This document shows positions 16,769 through 25,207 of a stretch of 64,000 nucleotides of DNA, in pieces (position 1 is the first letter of the stretch; every line of letters begins with the position of its first letter). Source of the stretch: Goleter apudmare HA4340-LM2. Lineage in GTDB: Bacteria; Cyanobacteriota; Cyanobacteriia; Cyanobacteriales; Nostocaceae. Under the pieces are notes generated by a model. It saw nothing but the letters and a program-made list of their open reading frames with translations, did not search any database and was not told where the DNA came from. The stretch is taken from NCBI GenBank assembly GCA_019359495.1, contig JAHHHF010000100.1, positions 1 to 64,000 of the forward strand, written 5' to 3'. Both the position numbers and the translations under genes were made by a program.

Positions 16769-17830
16769 ATGCAACAAGCAATTCTTCAACTACAAAATGT
16801 CACCAAGCAGTTTACTAAAAATACTTTACCTGCTGTAAATAACGTATCTTTGACCTTACAACAAGGCGATATCTTAGGATTGCTTGGCCCCTCTGGTTGT
16901 GGTAAAACAACCTTGTTGCGAATAATTGCTGGCTTTGAGCGCCCACAAACAGGAACGGTGGAAATTTGCGGACAGATAGTATGCGATGCGTCGGTTGGGC
17001 TACGCCAACACTCTCATTACATTCCCACAGAACAGCGTGATGTCGGCATTGTGTTTCAAGATTACGCACTGTTTCCCCATCTGAATGTCACAGAAAATAT
17101 GGCCTTTGGGCTGAGAAAATTCAATAAACAGCAAATAAACAAGCGAGTAGCTGAAGTTTTGCAGCTAGTAGGGCTAGAAGGCTTAGAAAATCGTTATCCT
17201 TATGAACTTTCTGGTGGACAGCAGCAACGAGTCGCTCTAGCCCGCGCTTTAGCACCCCAACCGCAACTGATACTTTTAGATGAACCCTTAAGCAATCTGG
17301 ATATTCAAGTCAGGTTGCGTCTGCGAGAAGAAATGCGAAATATTCTCAAAGCAGCCGGTACTTCAGCAATTTTTGTCACCCACGACCAAGAAGAAGCACT
17401 AGCTATTTCAGATATTGTAGGCGTTATGCAGCAAGGGCATTTAGAACAAATCGGTACGCCAGAAGAAATTTACACTCATCCCACGTCACGCTTCGTTGCT
17501 GAATTTGTCACTCAAGCTAATTTTCTCCCCGCCCGCCGTCAAGGTAATTTCTGGGAAACAGAAGTTGGTAGCTTTAAACTCACAGTAGATCTAACCCACG
17601 ATACTGGCGAAATCATGATCCGTCAGGAAGACCTGATTTTAAAGCCAGCTACTGATGCGTCTGTAGTTATCCGCACTCGACGCTTTTTAGGAAGAGAATA
17701 CCAATATTGTTTGCAAACTCCCTCTGGTAAAGAAATTCATGCCCGAACAATGACCGATACGGTCTTACCCGTAGGTACAAGGGTAAAGTTATCTATAGTA
17801 GATGATGCTGTACAAGTTTTTCGGACATAG
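16769..17830 (+). CDS. futC: Fe3+ ABC transporter ATP-binding protein (FutC)
   Basis: The ATPase of the importer. It shows Walker A GPSGCGKTT (~41-49), Q-loop VFQDYALF, signature LSGGQQQR (~148), Walker B LILLDEP (~167) and the switch histidine in VTHDQEEAL, followed by a C-terminal TOBE-like regulatory domain from about residue 240. The frame is open 18 codons further upstream, but the ATG beginning MQQAILQLQ fits homologues. A 218-base gap separates it from futB, unusually wide for this operon, so it may have its own promoter. Confidence 0.9.
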   Translation: MQQAILQLQNVTKQFTKNTLPAVNNVSLTLQQGDILGLLGPSGCGKTTLLRIIAGFERPQTGTVEICGQIVCDASVGLRQHSHYIPTEQRDVGIVFQDYALFPHLNVTENMAFGLRKFNKQQINKRVAEVLQLVGLEGLENRYPYELSGGQQQRVALARALAPQPQLILLDEPLSNLDIQVRLRLREEMRNILKAAGTSAIFVTHDQEEALAISDIVGVMQQGHLEQIGTPEEIYTHPTSRFVAEFVTQANFLPARRQGNFWETEVGSFKLTVDLTHDTGEIMIRQEDLILKPATDASVVIRTRRFLGREYQYCLQTPSGKEIHARTMTDTVLPVGTRVKLSIVDDAVQVFRT

Positions 17831-17835
17831 ATTTT

Positions 17836-17940
17836 AGTCCTGATTCTAGAAGCACTGAAATGCCGACTAAAAATTTAATTTGTTCGTAGTCAGGACTAAA
17901 GTTCTGATTCAGCAAGCACTGAAGTGCTGATTACAAACTT
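17836..17940. repeat. Imperfect tandem repeat after futC
   Basis: Two related copies of about 45 bases follow each other, each with a CTGATTC ... AGCACTGAArTGC core in which GCACT and AGTGC can pair into a small hairpin, flanked by GACTAAA. It resembles the short dispersed hairpin repeats of Nostoc genomes and may also end futC transcription. Confidence 0.55.
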
Positions 17941-17985
17941 GTGTACAATAAACATCTGCTGGTAATTTAAAGAAACTGGGGAATT

Positions 17986-19530
17986 ATGGTGCGTCTAGCC
18001 CTGCTGAGTGTATCTAACAAAACTGGTATTATTGATCTAGCCCGTAGCTTGGTTGAAGAATTCGACTTTGATTTAATCAGCAGTGGGGGAACAGCCCAAG
18101 CCCTCAAAGATGCAGGAATTCCAGTTACAAAAGTTTCTGATTATACAGGTTCACCAGAAATTTTAGGTGGTCGAGTCAAAACGCTACATCCTCGAATTCA
18201 TGGCGGGATTTTGGCGCGGCGGGATGTTCCCCAAGATATTACAGATTTAGAAAATAACCAAATTCGCCCGATTGATTTAGTGGTGGTGAATCTATATCCT
18301 TTCGAGGAAACGATCGCTAAACCAGGGGTAACATTATTAGAAGCCGTTGAACAGATTGATATTGGTGGGCCAGCAATGCTACGGGCATCATCGAAAAACT
18401 TTGCCCATCTGGCGGTGTTATGCGATCCAGCACAGTATGACGAGTATTTGCAGGAATTGCGCCAAAATAACGGCGAATCATCCCTAGAGTTTCGGCAAAG
18501 GGCAGCTTTAAAAGGATTTTTGCATACGGCTAGTTACGATCGCGCGATAGCGCAAGCGCTGAGTTGTCAGTTCGCCTCTTACCTGGCAGAAGCACAGCAA
18601 TACACCCTTAGTGGCACACAATTGCAATCTCTGCGTTACGGCGAAAATCCCCATCAACCCGCCGCCTGGTATCAAATTGGTACTACTCCAACGGGATGGA
18701 CAGCCGCGACAAAACTGCAAGGCAAAGAACTTAGTTACAATAACTTAGTTGATTTAGAAGCCGCACGCCGAATTATTGCTGAATTCACTGATACTCCAGC
18801 AGCAACTATAATTAAACATACAAATCCCTGTGGTACGGCATTGGGAAGCACTATTTCAGAAGCGTATCAAAAGGCTTTCAACGCTGATTCTGTTTCTGCT
18901 TTTGGTGGAATTGTCGCTCTCAATCGTCCGATTGATAATGATACAGCAAGCGAGTTAACCAAAACATTTTTAGAATGTGTGGTTGCACCGAGTTGTGAAG
19001 CGGATGCTCAAGAAATTCTGGCTGCTAAATCGAAAGTACGGGTTTTGACTCTAGCAGATTTGAGTAGCGGCCCTAAAGATACAGTGAAAGCGATCGCAGG
19101 TGGTTTCCTCGTCCAATCTGCTGATGACATACTTGCTGACACCAGCAAATGGCAAGTTGTCACCACACGTCAACCCACCACCGATGAGTTAGCAGAATTG
19201 CTGTTTGCTTGGAAAGTTTGCAAGCATGTGAAATCTAATGCCATTGTAATTACTAGCGATCGCACTACCTTAGGCGTGGGCGCGGGACAAATGAATCGCG
19301 TCGGTTCAGTCAAAATCGCCCTAGAACAAGCAGGAGATCAAGCCAGAGGAGCAACTCTTGCCAGTGACGGATTTTTCCCCTTTGATGATTCCGTGAGAAC
19401 CGCCGCCGCCGCCGGCATTACTGCCATTGTCCAACCAGGAGGCAGTTTGCGAGATCAAGATTCCATCAAAGCTGCCAATGAATTAGGTTTAGTGATGGTA
19501 TTAACTGGTGTGCGTCACTTCTTACACTAA
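17986..19530 (+). CDS. purH: Bifunctional AICAR transformylase/IMP cyclohydrolase
   Basis: Catalyses the last two steps of IMP synthesis in the cytoplasm: formylation of AICAR with 10-formyl-tetrahydrofolate, then ring closure. The N-terminal MGS-like cyclohydrolase domain (~1-145) shows the ISSGGTAQALKDAGI and GGRVKTLHPRIHGGIL segments. The transformylase domain contains the KHTNPCG motif (~269) with its lysine-histidine pair, ADSVSAFGG and the C-terminal DGFFPFDDSV. It is 514 residues, complete, with GGGG before the ATG. It stands alone, followed by the small RNA copies. Confidence 0.96.
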   Translation: MVRLALLSVSNKTGIIDLARSLVEEFDFDLISSGGTAQALKDAGIPVTKVSDYTGSPEILGGRVKTLHPRIHGGILARRDVPQDITDLENNQIRPIDLVVVNLYPFEETIAKPGVTLLEAVEQIDIGGPAMLRASSKNFAHLAVLCDPAQYDEYLQELRQNNGESSLEFRQRAALKGFLHTASYDRAIAQALSCQFASYLAEAQQYTLSGTQLQSLRYGENPHQPAAWYQIGTTPTGWTAATKLQGKELSYNNLVDLEAARRIIAEFTDTPAATIIKHTNPCGTALGSTISEAYQKAFNADSVSAFGGIVALNRPIDNDTASELTKTFLECVVAPSCEADAQEILAAKSKVRVLTLADLSSGPKDTVKAIAGGFLVQSADDILADTSKWQVVTTRQPTTDELAELLFAWKVCKHVKSNAIVITSDRTTLGVGAGQMNRVGSVKIALEQAGDQARGATLASDGFFPFDDSVRTAAAAGITAIVQPGGSLRDQDSIKAANELGLVMVLTGVRHFLH

Positions 19531-19651
19531 GAAATAGGCTAGTAGAAAGGGGAAAATTCCTCTCGCCTGCTACCTCAACCCATCTGGTGCAGTTAGTAAA
19601 GTGTCACCGCCCATACTGGCTATACTCTAAAAGCAGTGCTATTCTTTGGTT

Positions 19652-19720
19652 GTGTGAGGAGCAAGTTGAAATTAAAAAGCGCTGGGAGTGGAAACATGGC
19701 AACACGCCCCGGCGCTTTTT
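19652..19720 (+). ncRNA. Yfr2-like small RNA, copy 1
   Basis: A ~69-base RNA starting GTGTGAGGAGC and ending in a stem AAAAAGCGCTGGG / CCCCGGCGCTTTTT that doubles as a terminator. The loop has GGAAACA followed by GGCAACA, the motif type I recall for the cyanobacterial Yfr2 family. Its stem differs from the other copies yet still pairs, through paired or G-U changes, so structure is conserved. A TATTCT box sits 7 bases before the start; the -35 region is weak. Confidence 0.65.
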
Positions 19721-19846
19721 AGTTGGGTCAGTTCTACCTCCTGGTAACAGCCTTTTAAATTCGATGTGGCAAAACTTTACCAAAAACTTAATAAAGAGCT
19801 ACATAATATACTTGTTATTTTATAAAACAAGTGGTATTGTCTAGGA

Positions 19847-19915
19847 GTGTGAGGAGCAAGTTGAAGATAAAAAGCGCCTGGGGTGGAAACACGGCAACAC
19901 TCCCAGGCGCTTTTT
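19847..19915 (+). ncRNA. Yfr2-like small RNA, copy 2
   Basis: Same architecture as copy 1: 5' GTGTGAGGAGC, then a GCGCCTGGGG / CTCCCAGGCGC stem and a run of U. The loop reads GGAAACACGGCAACA. A promoter TTGTTA-N17-TATTGT lies immediately upstream with a 7-base gap to the start, so the copy is an independent transcription unit. Confidence 0.7.
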
Positions 19916-19988
19916 AATTTAATGCCAGAAAATCGCTAATTTGTCTCATAAGCTTGCCAGTTGCTAGTGCAAGTGATATAGTTTGAGA

Positions 19989-20057
19989 GTGTGAGGAGCA
20001 AGTTGAAGATAAAAAGCGTCTGGGGTGGAAACACGGCAACACTCCCAGGCGCTTTTT
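19989..20057 (+). ncRNA. Yfr2-like small RNA, copy 3
   Basis: Nearly identical to copy 2, with one C to U change in the left arm that still gives a G-U pair. Promoter TTGCCA-N17-TATAGT (19954-19982), then seven bases to the GTGTGAGG start. The DNA after the terminator (TAATTTAATGCCAGAAAA) also matches that following copy 2, so the duplicated unit includes flanks. Confidence 0.7.
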
Positions 20058-20149
20058 AATTTAATGCCAGAAAACCAAGGATTTATCGACTTGACAAACT
20101 TTCGTTTCATTCACTTGCCAGTCATTAGTGTCAGTGATATAGTTTAAGA

Positions 20150-20217
20150 GTGTGAGGAGCAAGTTAAAGATAAAAGCGTCTGGGGTGGAAACACGGCAAC
20201 ACTCCCAGGCGTTTTTT
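20150..20217 (+). ncRNA. Yfr2-like small RNA, copy 4
   Basis: Same 5' element and loop, stem GCGTCTGGGG / CTCCCAGGCG with a six-T tail. Promoter TTGCCA-N17-TATAGT (20115-20143). One A is missing from the left arm relative to copy 3. This copy ends about 125 bases before the MscS gene and its terminator should isolate the two. Confidence 0.7.
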
Positions 20218-20343
20218 GATTGGTATAGACAAATTTATCAAAGATTCAGTCAGACATCTGTGCGCGTTTTTAGTCTGATCCCCAAAAATTTCTTAAAACT
20301 TTCAGAATCTTTTCACTTTAGGGATATGTATACATTTTACTAA

Positions 20344-21180
20344 ATGTATCCACTACAACTCATCCCAAATAAATCTATGAATCTGAATCAGATTACTCAA
20401 GTTGCACTACAATTACTGACTGAGTTTGGACTCAAAGTTATTGGTGCGATCGCTCTCTGGCTTATTGGTCAAAAACTAATTGAATTTGTACTGCGCTTAT
20501 TAAAGCGCGGTTTCAGAAGCCAGCATGTAGACGCCACCATTGTTACCTATCTTGTCAACATAATTGCTGTAACACTAAGAGTCATTCTAGTTGTTGCACT
20601 TTTAGGCTTTTTCGGCATTGAAACGACTTCCTTTGCAGCCTTATTAGCAGCTGCTGGTGTTGCAATTGGTGCTGCGTGGGGTGGACTGCTAGCAAACTTT
20701 GCCGCAGGCGCATTTTTGATTATTTTTCGACCCTTCAAAGTTGGTGACTTCATTACCGCCGGAGGTGTCACAGGGACAGTCACAGAAGTCGGGCTATTCA
20801 CCACTTATATCAATACACTTGATAACGTGTTGACTATTGTGGCAAATAATAAAATTTTTGCAGATAACATCCAGAACTTTTCTGCGAACCCTTACAGACG
20901 GGTAGAGTTGGTTGCTCAACTTCATCACAGTGTCAATCACAATGAAGCTATCCATCTTTTAAAGGAGCGGGTTAGTCAAATTGCCAACGTTCTTACAGAT
21001 CCAGCTCCAGATGTAGAAATTTTAGAGTTTAACCTAGCTGGCCCTGTACTAGCAGTAAGACCATACGCCAGCAATGACCATTACTGGCAGGTGTATTTCG
21101 ACACCAATAGAGTCATTCGGGAAACTTTTGGAGAAGCGGGCTATCCAGTTCCCGAACAACATTACGCCATTACTCGCTAA
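20344..21180 (+). CDS. mscS: Small-conductance mechanosensitive channel (MscS family)
   Basis: A homo-oligomeric inner-membrane channel that opens on hypo-osmotic stress and releases solutes. Three transmembrane helices lie at about residues 27-48, 70-92 and 100-130, and the pore-lining third helix has the typical Gly/Ala packing (AAAGVAIGAAWGGLLANF). The beta domain follows with FRPFKVGDFI and NKIFADNIQNFS-type segments. At 278 residues it is a minimal MscS. An alternative start at the second ATG, eleven codons later (MNLNQITQ), is possible since no clear ribosome site favours the first. Confidence 0.92.
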   Translation: MYPLQLIPNKSMNLNQITQVALQLLTEFGLKVIGAIALWLIGQKLIEFVLRLLKRGFRSQHVDATIVTYLVNIIAVTLRVILVVALLGFFGIETTSFAALLAAAGVAIGAAWGGLLANFAAGAFLIIFRPFKVGDFITAGGVTGTVTEVGLFTTYINTLDNVLTIVANNKIFADNIQNFSANPYRRVELVAQLHHSVNHNEAIHLLKERVSQIANVLTDPAPDVEILEFNLAGPVLAVRPYASNDHYWQVYFDTNRVIRETFGEAGYPVPEQHYAITR

Positions 21181-21498
21181 TTCCATCAATTGTTGACTCA
21201 GTCAAGTTGATATCAACAGAAAATATTCCCAGTTCACGTTAGCATTAGCTTAACGTATTGAAATACAACTTTTCGGTGCGTCAGGACAGAGATCCTGACG
21301 CATTTTAGATTAGACTTCTTATAGAAATCGGGAACTAAGTGACAGGGAAGGTATTTTCTTTTTTCTCTTAAGATTTACCCCTATTTCCTAAAACAAGGCT
21401 ACAGATAATTCTCCTAGAAGCGAAACGGTACTAACCTTTCTTTCCTGCTACCATCTTCCTTATGTTGCTTCAGAGTATTGGTTTCCCAAATCCCTAAC
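21181..21498. other. Intergenic region between mscS and the DUF3891 gene
   Basis: No gene is seen. It lies between convergent genes and contains one strong terminator hairpin (listed separately); the remainder has no recognisable structure. Confidence 0.5.
21277..21306 (+). terminator. Intrinsic terminator downstream of mscS
   Basis: TGCGTCAGGA and TCCTGACGCA form a perfect 10-base stem with a 6-base loop, directly followed by TTTT. Confidence 0.8.
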
Positions 21499-22227
21499 TT
21501 AACTCTTGACAAATGTCCACTCCAGCACATTAATGGGGGCTGTTTGGAGTGCTTGAGTTAGCTCGGCATTGCTTGCAAACTTTACCTGAGAGAGGTTACA
21601 AGCTTCAACGTTGACCGTAAACTGATCATCTTCAAAAGGCCAGGGTTTAACTGTAACTAAGCCATCACTACGTTCCATAATGTCATAACGCTGACCATCA
21701 GGCCCCTGACTAATTTCTAAAAACCGCTCATCAGCAGGTAGTTCCTGCTGACAAAGAATCAGAGACAGGCGATCGCACCATTTCATGAATGCATAAGCTG
21801 CATCCACATCTGTCTGTTGCAAACCAAGTTCCTGGCACCAATACTGCTGGTTTTGCAGTTGCTCATCAAGAAAATTGTCCAACTCTGAAGACTGTCCCCT
21901 TTTTGGCTCATGCAAGTAGCTGATGTGCTTGGAAATCAATAGTGCTACCCATCTTCCTCGATATTGAGCATTTTTCGCTAGATTTACTAGTTGATTGATA
22001 GACGTTTCTTGATGCATGGTGAAATCCATAGGCGCGCCTGCTTCAGTTAGATTGTTCTCTTGCCATTCTTTTTCTAGGTCATCATGATGGGAAATAGCTG
22101 CTAACGTTTCATATAACCGTGCTGGAGCGTTTTTGCGTCGCCACTGTCCCGCTAATTGAGCCGCTAACAAAGCATGAGCGCGATGATAAATGATGTCCCA
22201 ACCATTACGTGTAGCATTGACAATCAC
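21499..22227 (-). CDS. DUF3891 family protein
   Basis: A 242-residue soluble protein I recognise as DUF3891. It opens MIVNATRNGWDIIYHRAHALLAAQLAG and carries conserved histidine and aspartate clusters: ISHHDDLEKEW (~46-56), a tail MHQETS, and MKWCDRLSLILCQQ (~148-161). The HHD and WCDRLSL motifs recall a metal-binding HD-like helical fold, but no activity is established. Neighbours on the same strand are stress genes (Mn catalase), though each gap exceeds 100 bases. Confidence 0.8.
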   Translation of the reverse strand: MIVNATRNGWDIIYHRAHALLAAQLAGQWRRKNAPARLYETLAAISHHDDLEKEWQENNLTEAGAPMDFTMHQETSINQLVNLAKNAQYRGRWVALLISKHISYLHEPKRGQSSELDNFLDEQLQNQQYWCQELGLQQTDVDAAYAFMKWCDRLSLILCQQELPADERFLEISQGPDGQRYDIMERSDGLVTVKPWPFEDDQFTVNVEACNLSQVKFASNAELTQALQTAPINVLEWTFVKS

Positions 22228-22332
22228 AAATCAATCTCCCAGTTGTCAGTTTTAGTATTTGCAGAAGTAAGGACGAATAGCCATTCATCCTTACTTGCAA
22301 TACTGCTATAGGTTTAGCCTCTTTCAAGTTAA

Positions 22333-23025
22333 TTAGGAACGACTTTCTAGCGGATTGGCAATGTATTTGAAAGTTGGTTCAGAATTCCAAGGGCCACGCT
22401 GATCTTGACCACTACCATTTGTAGATAAGTTGTAGTAAAGAGCGACTGTTTCATCAGGTTGGATATTACCAAAAAACGGATCGGTTAACTTACCCAGTGA
22501 ATCTAGAGCCTTCATAAACATTTGGGTATGAGAAACTTCTCGTGTCAAAAGATGCACCAAAGTTTCTTTAGTTCCTTGGTCGGTAGCTAACTTAATCAAC
22601 TCTTCGTAAGTTTGACGTGCGCCAGCTTCAGCTGCAATATTAGCTCTCAGGTCACGTACAACATCTCCACCCTCATTCAAGTAATTTGCATTCCAAGCGT
22701 TACCTTGACTATCTAGAAAATGAGGGCCGATTCCTCGGATAGCAAACAAAGTACTTTTATAAGCCTCAGTTTGGTCTGTATTTTTGGTATGAGCTTCGAT
22801 GAGTTTGCCAACCATTTCTAGATGACCAAATTCCTTGATCGCAATATCCTGTAGCATGTCTTTAATCCCAGGATTTTCGACGTGGAATGACTGTACCCAG
22901 TATTGTAGTGCAGCTGACAACTCGCCAGTAGCTCCACCAAATTGCTCTAGTAGTAACTGAGCGAAACGAGGACTAGCCTCACTCACTTTCACTACATGGA
23001 TGGGTTCTTTTTTGTGAAAAAACAT
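22333..23025 (-). CDS. Manganese catalase
   Basis: A 230-residue non-haem catalase that disproportionates hydrogen peroxide using a dinuclear manganese centre in a ferritin-like four-helix bundle. Ligand-bearing segments are visible: ATGELSAALQYW (~31), IKEFGHLEM (~64-72), AEAGARQTYEEL (~132) and LLTREVSHTQMF (~165-176), together giving the expected Glu and His ligands. There is no secretion signal, so it acts in the cytoplasm. The length is at the short end of the family. It probably contributes to peroxide defence of the photosynthetic cell. Confidence 0.9.
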   Translation of the reverse strand: MFFHKKEPIHVVKVSEASPRFAQLLLEQFGGATGELSAALQYWVQSFHVENPGIKDMLQDIAIKEFGHLEMVGKLIEAHTKNTDQTEAYKSTLFAIRGIGPHFLDSQGNAWNANYLNEGGDVVRDLRANIAAEAGARQTYEELIKLATDQGTKETLVHLLTREVSHTQMFMKALDSLGKLTDPFFGNIQPDETVALYYNLSTNGSGQDQRGPWNSEPTFKYIANPLESRS

Positions 23026-23129
23026 ACCGTAACTTTTTTAGTAAAATTGATTGAGTTGTTAGGTTTGATAATGTTCACCAGTTTGAGAGCAAACTAGTAA
23101 ATCTACATACTCCTCATCTGATTTTCCAG

Positions 23130-23408
23130 TTAGGCGTTACTGCTTCTGCTCAACAGTCCCCACAGATAAATAGCAATAATCGAGCCGAGTACCGCAACAA
23201 ATAATCCAGGAATACTTAAACCCGCACCAGCAGCAGTCAGTTGTAGAGTCCCTGTACGAAGCAATGTAAATAAACTACCGCCGACGAAAGCACCGATAAT
23301 ACCCAAAATCATTGTCGAAAGAATACCGCCACCTTGATAACCTGGATAAATAGCTTTAGCGATCGCACCAGCAATCAGACCTAATACTACCCAAACAATA
23401 ATATTCAT
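23130..23408 (-). CDS. GlsB/YeaQ/YmgE family membrane protein
   Basis: A 92-residue, very hydrophobic Gly-rich protein with three transmembrane helices (about 2-18, 28-48 and 62-86) and the family's GLIAGAIAKAIYPG and GIIGAFVGG motifs. The family is called transglycosylase-associated but has no proven enzymatic activity; members are often induced by stress. It lies about 100 bases upstream of the Mn catalase gene on the same strand and might be co-expressed. Confidence 0.88.
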   Translation of the reverse strand: MNIIVWVVLGLIAGAIAKAIYPGYQGGGILSTMILGIIGAFVGGSLFTLLRTGTLQLTAAGAGLSIPGLFVAVLGSIIAIYLWGLLSRSSNA

Positions 23409-23729
23409 AATTACCTCAAAAATTCCGATTGCGTCTGTATACAGATTACTAAGTCTGCTTTACAATTCTTTCTTCCAAATGAGATAAAAGCAAAAGCCAG
23501 AAGACAGATATAAGTCTCCTTCAAGAACCGTTTAGACTGTTTTCGTTCTGAACTATGTAGTTTAATAATCTATAGTAATATGGTTAAATTTTTGAAAAAT
23601 ACTAGTATTTATAGGATAAAATTTCACTGAAAATAAGCTGGATTTAGCTACCCGACTTCTTAAAAAATTCGGGTAGCAAAGCCGCAATAAAATTCAGCCC
23701 AGACGGAGATGACAAAAGTATTCTTCTGC
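23409..23729. other. Intergenic region with a hairpin after the HTH-AAA gene
   Basis: No gene seen. GCTACCCGA and TCGGGTAGC (23647-23677) form a 9-base stem with a 13-base AT-rich loop shortly after the stop of the minus-strand NTPase gene, a plausible transcript end lacking a clear U-tail. The rest should hold the promoter of the GlsB-type gene. Confidence 0.45.
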
Positions 23730-25154
23730 TCATGTGTCTACGTATTTATATGTACTATTTGGTCGTAAAGCTTCTTCAAAATACTGTCGATATAGCTCAC
23801 AACTCGATATCACCCGATTTCCTTGCAGCTTAACTAACCCCATACTGTGGAGCTTAAATGCTAAAGTCTGTTCTAACTCTACAGGCGTTGAGCAATGGAT
23901 TACCTCCTCGTATGCTGCGGCTAATTGAGGATGTTCTTGTAAGCTTCGTAAATGTCGATGCAAATGATTGCTATAAATACCTGCATCTGTAGCTGCGGTT
24001 TGGACTAACTGCTTCAAAGTCAAGTTTTGCTGCGCTAAATGATACAAAGCTTGTTGCACCAAATATGGATGTCCATCTACAAGCTGCATCAATTCTGATA
24101 ATTCACCTTCAGATAAATGGATTCCATAACGTTGGGCTACATTAAATACTTGCAAGGGTGTAAATGTTTGCAATTCAATTGCCAAACCCACATTAAAAGG
24201 TGACTTATTAATATCCAGAGGAATATACACCTCTGTGGAATGGACTATAACCAAATGGAGATTTTGCCACAGAGGATTACCACTATCTCCGTATGCTGCT
24301 TCTTCATACCAAGAACGTAAGAGAGTAAAGAAATCATCGGCAATTTCTGGATGTAAAAACACCTCATCAACTTGATCTAAAGCTAATACCAGAACACCAT
24401 TAATATCTGGTAATAAACAGTCTTCAAAATACGCAGTACAGTTGCTTTTACTCCCAAAAGTTTCACTCCAACAATCCTCGACTCGATGAGGTAGCTGAAG
24501 CTTGCGAGTAATAGAAGCACAAAACCAACGCAAGAATTTATCTAAGTCATTAAAAATAGAACGTTCTGCTCGCTGCAAGCTCAGAGCCACAGTACGTACT
24601 TCCGCAGAATTATGTTGTTTGGCATGAGCCAGAATTCTCACCATTAAAGAAGTCTTACCCATTTGACTAGGTGCTTTAATGCGAATCAACGCCCCCGGTT
24701 TGGTAATTTCTTCATAACAGCGAGATTCTACAGGAGGACGTTCTACATACAAGGCAGATTCCAATGGTATGAGTCCAACAGGTGATTCTAATTCTGGGGA
24801 ATGGGAAGTAAAGTCTAGGGATTGGGGATTAGGAAATGAGGAATAATTCTCAATTTTAACTTCTTCAGAAGCTCGTTGTGCGAGGACAGCCATCAAATTA
24901 GTTTTATTGACTTTTTCCCCTAGACTAGATGAAAGAATCTGCCATAATTTTGGCCCCACATCATGCTTGATATACTCAGGAGCATAGTCACATTCTGCGG
25001 CAATTTTGTCATATCTCTGACCAAGTAAAGCTCCCTGAAGTACGGCTACTTCAATGTTTTTTAGATGTCTTTTTGTCTTAGCAAATACTGCGGCATCTGC
25101 TATTTTTAGAGCTATTTCAAATGTTATTGCTTGTTGTTGGATACTTTGAGTCAT
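23730..25154 (-). CDS. HTH-AAA (VMAP-type HTH plus AAA-like) STAND-type NTPase
   Basis: A 474-residue protein. Residues ~5-90 resemble the HTH found at the N-terminus of cyanobacterial vWA-MoxR-associated (VMAP) proteins (NIEVAVLQGALLGQRYDKIA). Residues ~125-455 form the AAA-like ATPase domain (AAA_35 type): Walker A APSQMGKTSLM (~162), Walker B LVLALDQVDEVF (~258), and a C-terminal winged helical part (MQLVDGHPYLVQQAL). Such proteins act as NTP-driven switches in signalling or conflict systems. It is the last gene of a three-gene unit with a ParA-like ATPase and a coiled-coil protein. The molecular role is unknown. Confidence 0.75.
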   Translation of the reverse strand: MTQSIQQQAITFEIALKIADAAVFAKTKRHLKNIEVAVLQGALLGQRYDKIAAECDYAPEYIKHDVGPKLWQILSSSLGEKVNKTNLMAVLAQRASEEVKIENYSSFPNPQSLDFTSHSPELESPVGLIPLESALYVERPPVESRCYEEITKPGALIRIKAPSQMGKTSLMVRILAHAKQHNSAEVRTVALSLQRAERSIFNDLDKFLRWFCASITRKLQLPHRVEDCWSETFGSKSNCTAYFEDCLLPDINGVLVLALDQVDEVFLHPEIADDFFTLLRSWYEEAAYGDSGNPLWQNLHLVIVHSTEVYIPLDINKSPFNVGLAIELQTFTPLQVFNVAQRYGIHLSEGELSELMQLVDGHPYLVQQALYHLAQQNLTLKQLVQTAATDAGIYSNHLHRHLRSLQEHPQLAAAYEEVIHCSTPVELEQTLAFKLHSMGLVKLQGNRVISSCELYRQYFEEALRPNSTYKYVDT

Positions 25155-25207
25155 TTTTATTTATTTCACTTCAAGCTTGATAGGTTTATCCAAATATTTT
25201 TGATTCT

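Noticed and set aside
19652-20217. A CRISPR-like array in the four regular repeats after purH
   Set aside because: Only four copies, each with its own promoter and U-tailed terminator, and unequal spacers of 70 to 130 bases that resemble one another; there are no cas genes nearby.
19652-20217. Identification as the NsiR1 tandem sRNA array
   Set aside because: NsiR1 arrays are known next to hetF and this locus lies between purH and mscS. The GGAAACA/GGCAACA loop and 5' motif fit Yfr2 better, though I could not compare sequences directly.
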